Of a stretch of DNA of 15,778 nucleotides, positions 1 to 6,694 are shown piece after piece. Both the position numbers and the translations under genes were made by a program. The DNA comes from JADHUC01 sp964617665 (GTDB lineage: Bacteria > Planctomycetota > Planctomycetia > Pirellulales > Pirellulaceae), in assembly GCA_964617665.1 (NCBI GenBank), contig CAZUAH010000310.1, positions 1-15,778 on the forward strand, given 5' to 3'. The notes beneath the pieces are model-generated. The model was not told where the DNA came from and searched no databases. It saw nothing but the letters and a program-made list of their open reading frames with translations. The stretch's first letter is position 1, and each line of letters begins with the position of its first letter.

Positions 1-1414
1 ACAGGTACAGATGGTTCCAACCGTCGCGTTCGCTCATCCAGATAATCTCGGCCGTCTCGTCAAGATACCGGCTGAGTCTCTTTCCTGCGTAGTCGATAAA
101 CGTACGGCTTTGTTCATCGACAACGGCGGTCGCCTCTCCATCCTCCGCATCAACCGCCACGATTCGCAGCACTTGATGGCCGCGCTGGTTGTACAAGAAT
201 GTGAAGCGGTCCGAATCCGGCGACCAGCGCAATTCGGATATACTCCACGCGTTGGGAAACAGTTCCTCGTCCACTTTGATCTGCGAACGCGATTCCACAT
301 CGAACAGACGAGGTCGCGGCACGGGCATCCGATCCCCCGGCTTTGCATAATTCACCGTGTGCAGTTTTGGCTGCAGTCGATCTTTCGGCGACGACTCAAC
401 CATGTGAATCTCTCGCTCGTCCCCCTTGCTCACTTGCAGCACGACCAGTTTCTTCGAATCAGGCGACCAGCGGAATCGCGACTCGTAAGGATCGTCGTCT
501 GTGCCGTCGATGCTCAGCGCGAATTCCTCGTTGCTTTCCGCCTCCTGCACAAATACGTTGTGTTCGCGGATGAATGCCCGCCAGCAGCCGTCGGGAGAGG
601 TTCCGTCCGCGTGGTTTGGCGTTCGTGGGCCTTTGCGCCGAGCGACTGTCGGCCGTTTCGAGCCGTCGATGACGGCCAGGCCCTGCTCGGCAGTCGCCTC
701 GAAGGCAGCGACCGGGCGACCATCGGCACCGATGACAAGCCAAACGTGACCCTCGTATGTGTGCTGTTCGTGCTGCTGGCCGGCAGCGATCGTTTCGTAG
801 AGCTTCCGTTCACCGGATCTGTCAATCCAAAACAACCTGACGTTGCCTCTGGTTCGATTCTCGAAGCGTACCGAGGTCTCTTGGCCGGTGCGCCGTGAGG
901 GGTGGACCGTATCAAGAACCTTTACGCCCGTGTTTTCCGCAGCGGCCGATTTGCCCCGCGCAGTCTCTGTCAGTTCCTCGCTCTCTGTGCTCCACTGCCA
1001 GTGCTTCCCAAAGGCAGTGAAGCGAACTGTGGACTGATCGTCGTTGAACGAGATGGACTGAAAGGGCAACTGTTTCGTACGAATCTCCTTGCCGCATGCC
1101 TTGCCGAGCGCAGCGGCAAGTCGCTCGTGGTCAAATGCAAGCCCCCGCGTCCCGTTGTCGGCATCAACGAAAACAAACTCGTACTGCTGCGGTCCGATTT
1201 CGATGCGATACCAGAATCGCGGTTTGTCGTCGAGCCAGTTAGGACGAACATTCAAACGGAACACCTTGTCTCGCGTCCGATTTCCGTAACTGGCTGCCCG
1301 TCCATAATCCTGTTTGGAACCTTGGGCACTAGCAGTTGTAGCTTGCAGAAACGCGACGAGAAAGACAATCAAGGACTGGAACATACTGCGAAGGCAGAGA
1401 GGTTGTATGGTCAT
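1..1414 (-). CDS. Secreted DPP IV/S9-family peptidase with embedded VHL beta domain, N-terminal part (runs off the left edge)
   Basis: The reverse strand reads open from ATG at 1414 to the window edge: 471 residues and one extra base, with no stop. Residues 1-31 look like a Sec signal peptide (hydrophobic LIVFLVAFL core, cleavage near ASA-Q); Met11 (1384) is an alternative start, and no strong Shine-Dalgarno favours either. Residues about 50-150 hold a sequence I associate with planctomycete S9 proteins (RFWYRIEI, FVDADNGTRGLAFD). Residues 178-250 are a VHL beta domain, described separately. From about 270 the DPP IV N-terminal beta-propeller begins, with blade motifs RWSPDSKK (315-322) and RWSPDSDR (396-403), and WMSERDGWNHLYL (459-471), the family's W-x-S-E-R-D-G-W-x-H-L-Y signature. 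The Ser-Asp-His hydrolase domain lies outside the window. S9B enzymes classically release dipeptides after proline; an exported location is inferred. The gene is divergent from the Gfo/Idh/MocA cluster. Family assignment is secure; substrate is unknown. Confidence 0.9.
   Translation of the reverse strand, partial: MTIQPLCLRSMFQSLIVFLVAFLQATTASAQGSKQDYGRAASYGNRTRDKVFRLNVRPNWLDDKPRFWYRIEIGPQQYEFVFVDADNGTRGLAFDHERLAAALGKACGKEIRTKQLPFQSISFNDDQSTVRFTAFGKHWQWSTESEELTETARGKSAAAENTGVKVLDTVHPSRRTGQETSVRFENRTRGNVRLFWIDRSGERKLYETIAAGQQHEQHTYEGHVWLVIGADGRPVAAFEATAEQGLAVIDGSKRPTVARRKGPRTPNHADGTSPDGCWRAFIREHNVFVQEAESNEEFALSIDGTDDDPYESRFRWSPDSKKLVVLQVSKGDEREIHMVESSPKDRLQPKLHTVNYAKPGDRMPVPRPRLFDVESRSQIKVDEELFPNAWSISELRWSPDSDRFTFLYNQRGHQVLRIVAVDAEDGEATAVVDEQSRTFIDYAGKRLSRYLDETAEIIWMSERDGWNHLYL
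665..883 (-). other. VHL beta domain inside the DPP IV-like protein
   Basis: Residues about 178-250 of the peptidase resemble the beta domain of human von Hippel-Lindau protein. From F184 to W225 the match to human F76-W117 needs no gaps. Identical pairs include F76/F184, N78/N186, R79/R187, W88/W196, G93/G201, E94/E202, Y98/Y206, T100/T208, G104/G212, H110/H218, Y112/Y220, G114/G222, H115/H223, W117/W225 and L118/L226; S111 is T219. In human VHL the hydroxyproline of HIF-alpha sits in a pocket formed by W88, Y98, S111, H115 and W117. The human alpha domain, which binds elongin C, is absent: residues after 250 lead into the propeller. The alignment was made by hand from memory of the human sequence. 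Confidence 0.85.
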
Positions 1415-1665
1415 GAAGAATGCTCAAACGAATGAAACTGTCTCTCGATGTCAAGTGAACGTGTCCTACGATTGTCCTAACGTATCAGATGGATCATGGT
1501 CAAGACGACATGTGGATACTTGAGTCTTGCTCCCCGGTGTGGTACTCGTATATCGTCAGTCCGTGAGCTTGGTAGTTGCGGGTTATACATGCGTCACGGG
1601 CACTATCTGTACGTGTATGATGTGCGCGCTGAACAAGGTTTGTGATTCCTGAAGGAGGACGACCG
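1415..1665. promoter_or_regulatory. Divergent intergenic region between the peptidase and the oxidoreductase cluster
   Basis: These 251 bases separate two divergent genes, so promoters for both must lie here or in the adjoining coding ends. I see no convincing -35/-10 pair, riboswitch fold or long inverted repeat. The only clear signal is the Shine-Dalgarno at its right end. Confidence 0.4.
1652..1658 (+). promoter_or_regulatory. Ribosome binding site AAGGAGG of the first Gfo/Idh/MocA gene
   Basis: A near-perfect Shine-Dalgarno sits 7 bases before ATG 1666. It decides the start against an in-frame GTG at 1642, which lies upstream of this site and would add eight residues without a comparable binding site. 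Confidence 0.85.
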
Positions 1666-3000
1666 ATGAATAGGCCAATCAGCGGACGATTTGACCGACG
1701 GCGGTTTCTCAAGCGGAGTGCGGCGGTGGCCGGAGCCGTGGCTGCACCGTGCGTTATCACATCGACTGCTCTGGGCGCCGAAGGAAGGCCGCCGGCCAGC
1801 GAGCGCGTCGTGACCGCCGGCATAGGTGTCGGCCCCCGTGGTCTGCTGAACGTTCGTGAACAGCTCGGATGCCCTGACACTCAAGTCGTAGCAATCTGCG
1901 ACGTTTGGAAGCAAGTTCGCGAACGAGCAAAAAGGGCGGTGGACGCTCACTACAAGAACGCCGACTGCAAAGCGTACACCGATTTCCGCGAGCTGTTGGC
2001 GCGCGATGACATCGACGCCGTGACTATTGGTTCGCCAGATCACTGGCACGTGCCGATGACGATTGCCGCAGCCAAAGCGGGCAAGGATGTATGCGTCGAA
2101 AAGCCGCTCGGCGTCAGTATCGCCCAAGATCTGATCTGCCGCGAGACGATCAAACGCTACGATCGCGTGTTCCAATACGGGACAGAGGCACGAGCAATGG
2201 CGGCTTGCCGCTTGGGTGCCGAACTGGTTCGCAACGGGCGAATCGGCGAGGTTCGAGAGATCCGTGTCAAAGCACCGAACAGCAAACCGGGTGGTTCCAC
2301 TACGCCGAAACCGGTGCCGCCGGAACTTGAATACGATCTGTGGTTGGGGCCAGCGCCGTGGCGGCCGTACACCGGTTGCCCCGACAGCGGCGGCAACTGG
2401 TTTCACGTGTATGATTACGCCATAGGCTTCGTTGCCGGATGGGGAGCCCATCCGTTGGACCTGCTGCAGTGGTCGTACGATACGCACTTGACAGGTGCGT
2501 GGGAAGTCGAAGGAACGGGCGATATTTCAAAGACCGGAACCAACGACGCCGTGTACAACTGGAACATGCGTTTCCAATTCGCCAACGGAGTCTCGATGAC
2601 GTACTGGGCAACCGGGCTGCCCAAGGACGAGCATCCAAAACTCAAACCGTTGAACAACTACGCTCAGTTGATCGGCACCGAAGGTTGGATCGCGGTCTAT
2701 TACAACAGCATGATATGTGAACCGGAGTCGCTGAAGACGGTCCAGCTTGGCCCGAACGACATCCGCTTGCCCGTCAGCCGCGGGCAGGAGCGAAACTTCA
2801 TCGAATGCGTCAAGTCGCGCAAGACGCCGGCAAGCCACGTGGACGACGCTGTGCGGTCGGACATCATCAGTCACGTGTCGGACATCGCCATTCGAGTTGG
2901 CCGGAAGATTAAATGGGACCCGGTCAAGGAGGAGATTATCGGCGACGACGAGGCACGCAGTATGTGCACGCGCGCGATGCGCGCACCATGGCGGCTATAG
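1666..3000 (+). CDS. Tat-exported Gfo/Idh/MocA family oxidoreductase, copy 1
   Basis: 444 residues. A twin-arginine signal occupies residues 1-38: DRRRFLK at 10-16, a hydrophobic Ala/Val stretch, and an end near TALGAEG. The NAD(P)-binding Rossmann fold follows, with the glycine-rich turn GIGVGPRG at 52-59, the acidic end of strand 2 at CDV (78-80), and PDHWH (124-128). EKP (145-147) carries the family's Lys. The C-terminal domain has GWGAHPLDLLQW (259-270), whose H262 and D265 probably match the conserved His/Asp of the active site. Members oxidise or reduce sugars and related polyols; Tat export implies folding with bound cofactor, as in glucose-fructose oxidoreductase. The tail ends AMRAPWRL, a form shared with the next two genes. 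It is first of the tandem set, 86 bases before copy 2, with a strong Shine-Dalgarno. Substrate is unknown. It differs from copies 2 and 3 in PDHWH versus GDNWH. Confidence 0.93.
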   Translation: MNRPISGRFDRRRFLKRSAAVAGAVAAPCVITSTALGAEGRPPASERVVTAGIGVGPRGLLNVREQLGCPDTQVVAICDVWKQVRERAKRAVDAHYKNADCKAYTDFRELLARDDIDAVTIGSPDHWHVPMTIAAAKAGKDVCVEKPLGVSIAQDLICRETIKRYDRVFQYGTEARAMAACRLGAELVRNGRIGEVREIRVKAPNSKPGGSTTPKPVPPELEYDLWLGPAPWRPYTGCPDSGGNWFHVYDYAIGFVAGWGAHPLDLLQWSYDTHLTGAWEVEGTGDISKTGTNDAVYNWNMRFQFANGVSMTYWATGLPKDEHPKLKPLNNYAQLIGTEGWIAVYYNSMICEPESLKTVQLGPNDIRLPVSRGQERNFIECVKSRKTPASHVDDAVRSDIISHVSDIAIRVGRKIKWDPVKEEIIGDDEARSMCTRAMRAPWRL

Positions 3001-3075
3001 AATCAATCTGACGTGTGCACAGGAAGAAACTCTTTCGTTTAACCCGAAGCCGGAGGCGATGGCGGGCATTGGGAT

Positions 3076-3080
3076 GGAGG
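3076..3080 (+). promoter_or_regulatory. Ribosome binding site GGAGG deciding the GTG start of copy 2
   Basis: GGAGG lies 6 bases before GTG 3087. It supports that start over the longer reading from 3015, which would put 24 basic residues before the twin-arginine signal. Confidence 0.75.
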
Positions 3081-3086
3081 TCAATA

Positions 3087-4451
3087 GTGAAACAGACGGA
3101 AAGACAACGATGGAACCGCCGGCAAGTTTTGAAGAGCGCAGTGGCCGCTGGAGGCGTTGTCGCGGCGCCTTGGGTGATTTCCGCGACGGCGCTGGGCAAG
3201 GGTGGCGCGGTTGCCCCCAGCAACCGGATCACGGTAGGCGGCATCGGCATTGGCATGATGGGCCAAGGGCACTTGCGTTGCTTTTTGGGCTATCCTGAAT
3301 CGCAAGTTGTGGCCGTTTGCGACGTGGACAAATGGCGTCGCGATAATGCCAAGAAGAACGTCGAGCAGACATACGCCGCTGGACAAACGAGCGGCACCTA
3401 TCGAGGCTGCGAAGCGTACACCGACCTGCGCGATCTGTTGGCTCGCGACGATATCGACGCCGTGGTAGTCGCGACCGGCGATAACTGGCATGCGACGGCG
3501 TCGGTCATGGCCGTGAAGAGCGGCAAGGATGTATATTGCGAAAAGCCGATCTCGCTAACCATCCGCGAGGCGCGAGCCATGGCCGATTCGGCTCGTCGCT
3601 ACGGCCGCATGTTTCAAATCGGCCTCCAGCAACGGTCCACTTCCGAGTTTCAGAAGGCGTGCGGGCTCGTGCAGAAGGGTGCTATCGGCAAGGTCAAGAT
3701 CGTCTATGTCTGTTTTCCTGGCACCAGCGACTATGTGAACCTGTCCACCGAACCCGTACCCGACGGCCTCGACTGGGACCAGTGGTTGGGCCCGGCGCCG
3801 TGGCGGCCATTCAACGCGCGGTTCCATCGTTACGGTCGTCCGCCCCACGTGGTGCCGTGGCATTTCTGTCGCGATTTTGGCGGCGGCAATTTGACCAGCA
3901 ACGCCGTACATGCCTTCGATGTCGTCCAATGGGGCTTGGGCATGGACGAAAGCAATCCGGTCGAGGTCATCCCGCCCGAGACAGGCGAATACCCGGTGCT
4001 GACCTACAAGTACGCCAACGGCGCGTTGTTGCAGGTCGATTGGAAACTCAACCCTGAGAATCAATTCGTGCCCGAGGGCTGGGACGTAAACACGCGGATT
4101 CAGAATTTCGGCGCTCTGTTCGTCGGCGAGGATGGTTGGATTCACGTGGGGCGTGGAGGCTATCTGCGAGCCCATCCCAAAGAGATCCTGGAACAGCCCG
4201 CCGGCGAACCCAGTCCCTGGCATCCGGTCAACAACCACCACCAGGACTGGCTCCATTGCATCAAGACACGCCAACGACCAGCCTGTGATGTGTCGATCGG
4301 CTGCCGGTCTACGATCGTCTCGCACCTTGGCTGTATTGCCCATTGGACCGGCCGGGCGCTGAAATGGGACCCCGTCAAGGAGGAATTCCTTGGCGATGAA
4401 GAAGCAAACCGTTTACGATGGCGGGCAATGCGCGAGCCTTGGAAAATCTGA
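3087..4451 (+). CDS. Tat-exported Gfo/Idh/MocA family oxidoreductase, copy 2
   Basis: 454 residues from GTG 3087, chosen because it follows GGAGG and gives a normal Tat signal: NRRQVLK at 10-16, then a hydrophobic run to TALGKGG. The Rossmann turn is GIGIGMMG (52-59), followed by ATGDNWHATAS (129-139) and YCEKP (150-154). WLGPAPWRPFN (233-243) is a segment shared with copies 1 and 3. In the active-site strand the usual W-G-x-H is replaced by N-A-V-H (272-275), but H275 and D278 are kept, so it is probably still active. The C-terminus is KWDPVKEEFLGDEEA...AMREPWKI. A sugar dehydrogenase or oxidoreductase acting outside the cytoplasm is likely; the substrate is unknown. It sits 61 bases before copy 3, which it resembles more than copy 1 around GDNWH and YCEKP, suggesting an older tandem duplication. 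Confidence 0.92.
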   Translation: MKQTERQRWNRRQVLKSAVAAGGVVAAPWVISATALGKGGAVAPSNRITVGGIGIGMMGQGHLRCFLGYPESQVVAVCDVDKWRRDNAKKNVEQTYAAGQTSGTYRGCEAYTDLRDLLARDDIDAVVVATGDNWHATASVMAVKSGKDVYCEKPISLTIREARAMADSARRYGRMFQIGLQQRSTSEFQKACGLVQKGAIGKVKIVYVCFPGTSDYVNLSTEPVPDGLDWDQWLGPAPWRPFNARFHRYGRPPHVVPWHFCRDFGGGNLTSNAVHAFDVVQWGLGMDESNPVEVIPPETGEYPVLTYKYANGALLQVDWKLNPENQFVPEGWDVNTRIQNFGALFVGEDGWIHVGRGGYLRAHPKEILEQPAGEPSPWHPVNNHHQDWLHCIKTRQRPACDVSIGCRSTIVSHLGCIAHWTGRALKWDPVKEEFLGDEEANRLRWRAMREPWKI

Positions 4452-4498
4452 TACAATGCCGACAACGATGATTCAATAACAAGCAACTCGACTCACTG

Positions 4499-4505
4499 AA
4501 GGAGG
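4499..4505 (+). promoter_or_regulatory. Ribosome binding site AAGGAGG of copy 3
   Basis: The same AAGGAGG seen before copy 1, again exactly 7 bases before the ATG (4513). It points to strong initiation in the middle of the tandem array. Confidence 0.85.
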
Positions 4506-4512
4506 ATAGCGG

Positions 4513-5775
4513 ATGCCAAACAACAAGATCACACGACGCGCGTTTTGCCGGACCGCAGCCGCTGCGGCTGCCGCGCCTTACATCATTACCTCATCGGCTC
4601 TCGGAAACGCCGACAAGCCAGCGGCCAGCGAACGCATCACGCTGGGTACTATTGGCTGTGGCGGCCGGGCCCAAAGCGACATGACATCGCTGTTAGCCAA
4701 TGCCGACGCTCAAATGGTGGCCGTCTGCGACGTGCAAGCCAACAAACGCGCGGGTGCCAAGAACAAGGTGGATAAACACTACGGCAACAGCGATTGCGAG
4801 ACCTACGTCGACTTGCGCGAGCTGTTAGCCCGCGACGACATCGACGCCGTGCTGATCGCCACTGGTGACAACTGGCACACCACTGCGTCGATCTGGGCGG
4901 CCAAGGCTGGCAAGGATATCTATTGCGAAAAGCCAATGTCCGTGGCCGTAAGCGAAGGCCGAGCGTTGTGCGATGCGATGGAACGTTACGGGACGATCTT
5001 CCAATGTGGCACCCAACGCCGTAGCGTGCCGCGGTTTGCCTACGCCGTGGAGCTGGCCCAGAGCGGGAAACTGGGGGAACTGGAGACGGTATATGCCGAG
5101 AAGGCGCCCGCCGAATGGTTCAAACTGGGCCACCACCAACTCACGCTGCCGGCCGAGCCGCAACCTGCACGCGATGTGGTCGACTGGGACGCGTGGCTGG
5201 GGCCGGCGCCGTGGCGACCCTATAACAAGGAGATCATGACGCGAAAGTTCTGGATGGCGCATCGCGATTTTGCTGGCGGGATGCTCACCGAATGGGGAAG
5301 CCACACAGCCGACTTGTGCCAGTGGGCCAACAACGCTGATGACACGACGCCGACCGAGTTCGAGTTGGCTGAAGGCACCGTGGTAGCGCACTACGAGAAC
5401 GGCGTCAAGTTGGTGTTCGAGGACGGCAAATGGCCGTTGCACGTGCGGTTCGTCGGCACCGAAGGCATGGTCTATGTGGACGACGACGGCAACATGGAGG
5501 CCGAACCCAAATCGCTGCTGGCCGACCAGAAGTTCGGCAAGGGCTACCCGCAATCCAACCACGTGCGGAATTTCCTCGATTGCATCAAATCACGACGGCA
5601 ACCGATCGCTCCGGCCGAGGGCGCGCATCGAGCGAACTCGACCTGCCAGGTTGCCAATATTTGCATCCAGCTTGGCCGCAGCCTGAAGTACGATCCGGTA
5701 ACGGAGAAATTCGTGGGCGATCCGACGGCCGACCGAAAACTGAGTCGAGCCATGCGGGCACCGTGGTGCTTTTGA
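4513..5775 (+). CDS. Tat-exported Gfo/Idh/MocA family oxidoreductase, copy 3
   Basis: 420 residues. The Tat-type signal is TRRAFCR (7-13) followed by an unusually Ala-rich core (TAAAAAAAAP) and SSALGNA. The Rossmann turn is GTIGCGGRA (45-53), with CDV at 72-74, ATGDNWHTTAS (116-126) and YCEKP (137-141). WLGPAPWRPYN (228-238) is shared with copy 2. Active-site strand EWGSHTADLCQW (260-271) has H264 and D267. The C-terminus KYDPVTEKFVGD...AMRAPWCF has the same layout as the other two. It is probably an exported sugar oxidoreductase using tightly bound NAD(P). The nearest downstream gene, 116 bases on, encodes a secreted HEAT-repeat protein, so the two may be transcribed together. Substrate not deducible. 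Cys12 in the Tat motif does not form a convincing lipobox. Confidence 0.93.
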   Translation: MPNNKITRRAFCRTAAAAAAAPYIITSSALGNADKPAASERITLGTIGCGGRAQSDMTSLLANADAQMVAVCDVQANKRAGAKNKVDKHYGNSDCETYVDLRELLARDDIDAVLIATGDNWHTTASIWAAKAGKDIYCEKPMSVAVSEGRALCDAMERYGTIFQCGTQRRSVPRFAYAVELAQSGKLGELETVYAEKAPAEWFKLGHHQLTLPAEPQPARDVVDWDAWLGPAPWRPYNKEIMTRKFWMAHRDFAGGMLTEWGSHTADLCQWANNADDTTPTEFELAEGTVVAHYENGVKLVFEDGKWPLHVRFVGTEGMVYVDDDGNMEAEPKSLLADQKFGKGYPQSNHVRNFLDCIKSRRQPIAPAEGAHRANSTCQVANICIQLGRSLKYDPVTEKFVGDPTADRKLSRAMRAPWCF

Positions 5776-5891
5776 CCGACGGCTGGCCGTTTCCGCTCCC
5801 GCCGACTATGAGCCGAGGGCGAGGAGCTTCGCAATTTGTTTCAATACAGATCGACCTATTCAGACCATACTGCAACGAGAAGGAGAAGGAC

Positions 5892-6683
5892 ATGCTGAAG
5901 AAGACGAACGCGATCATCGGTATTGTGACTGTGGCCCTGCTATTCGGCGGAGTACTTCCCGCGGCAACCGCCGACGAGGCGGTAGACAAGGCGTTCGAGT
6001 CCTTGAAGTCCTACGACTGGGGTCAGGACCGCAACGTATTGAAGCCGATCGAAGACGCCATCGTGGCTTCGCACGGCGATGATGCCGCACGAAAGGGTCT
6101 GGCAGCCAAACTTGCGGCTGTTCTACCGTCCGACGCTTCGCGTGCGGCCAAAGACTTCGCCTGCCGCAAACTTAGCATCATTGGATCCACCGACTGCGTA
6201 CCGACGGTGGCAGCCTTGTTGCCCAATGCCGAGCTTTCTCACATGGCACGCTACGCGTTAGAGCGGATTCCGTGTACTTGCGCCGCCGACGCTCTGCGTG
6301 ACGCATTGGGCAAAACAAAGGGCAAGACGAAGGTCGGCGTGATCAACTCGCTGGGCGCGCGCAAAGACGCCGAGAGCGTTTCGGCTCTAGTCGCTCTGCT
6401 GGATGATACCGATGCACAGATCGCGGGCGCTGCGGCGGCGGCCCTGGGGGCCATCGGCAACGCCGACGCTGCCAAGGCTCTGGGCGCCTTCCAGAAGAAG
6501 GCTCCTGAAGCGCTTCGTCTGGTAGCCGCTGACGCCTACCTGGCATGTGCCGAAGGACTGCTGGCCGCCGACAGGAAGGTCGAAGCCATGGCGATCTACA
6601 AATCGCTGGCCGGAGAGGGCCAACCCAAGCACGTCCGCCTGGCTGCCACACGCGGATTGCTGGCCGCGGCAGGCAAGAAGTAG
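5892..6683 (+). CDS. Secreted HEAT-repeat protein
   Basis: 263 residues. ATG 5892 is preceded by AAGGAG (5880-5885, 6-base spacer); the frame is open further upstream to 5430, but that part overlaps copy 3 and is not a gene. Residues 1-28 form a Sec signal peptide (IIGIVTVALLFGGVLPA, cleavage near ATA-DEA). The rest is alpha-helical and Ala/Leu-rich, with HEAT/PBS-lyase-like repeats: for example LGARKDAESVSALVALLDDT (154-173) followed by AGAAAAALGAIGNADAAKAL (178-197), and another unit near 205-225. Such repeats make protein-binding solenoids; no catalytic residues are apparent. CTC (128-130), C91, C102 and C219 could form disulfides. Its position between exported oxidoreductases and SfsA suggests co-transcription. 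A scaffold role for the oxidoreductases is only an inference. Confidence 0.85.
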   Translation: MLKKTNAIIGIVTVALLFGGVLPAATADEAVDKAFESLKSYDWGQDRNVLKPIEDAIVASHGDDAARKGLAAKLAAVLPSDASRAAKDFACRKLSIIGSTDCVPTVAALLPNAELSHMARYALERIPCTCAADALRDALGKTKGKTKVGVINSLGARKDAESVSALVALLDDTDAQIAGAAAAALGAIGNADAAKALGAFQKKAPEALRLVAADAYLACAEGLLAADRKVEAMAIYKSLAGEGQPKHVRLAATRGLLAAAGKK

Positions 6684-6694
6684 GCTCGCGACGC

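Noticed and set aside
11..898. Long plus-strand open frame of 295 codons over the peptidase
   Set aside because: It lies opposite the peptidase gene, whose translation shows clear signal-peptide, VHL and DPP IV motifs. The plus-strand product has no recognisable domain.
1603..2487. Minus-strand open frame of 294 codons opposite oxidoreductase copy 1
   Set aside because: Antisense shadow in GC-rich DNA; copy 1 has the full family motif set and a strong ribosome binding site.
3555..4343. Minus-strand open frame of 262 codons opposite copy 2, and a similar one at 4825-5562 opposite copy 3
   Set aside because: Both fall wholly inside well-supported genes and show no domain; codon bias of the sense genes explains them.
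5779..5790. Short inverted repeat ACGGC/GCCGT just after copy 3 as a terminator
   Set aside because: A two-base loop and no T-run make it an unlikely terminator.
5430..5891. Upstream extension of the HEAT-repeat frame
   Set aside because: It overlaps copy 3 out of frame and would bury the signal peptide; the AAGGAG before ATG 5892 sets the start.
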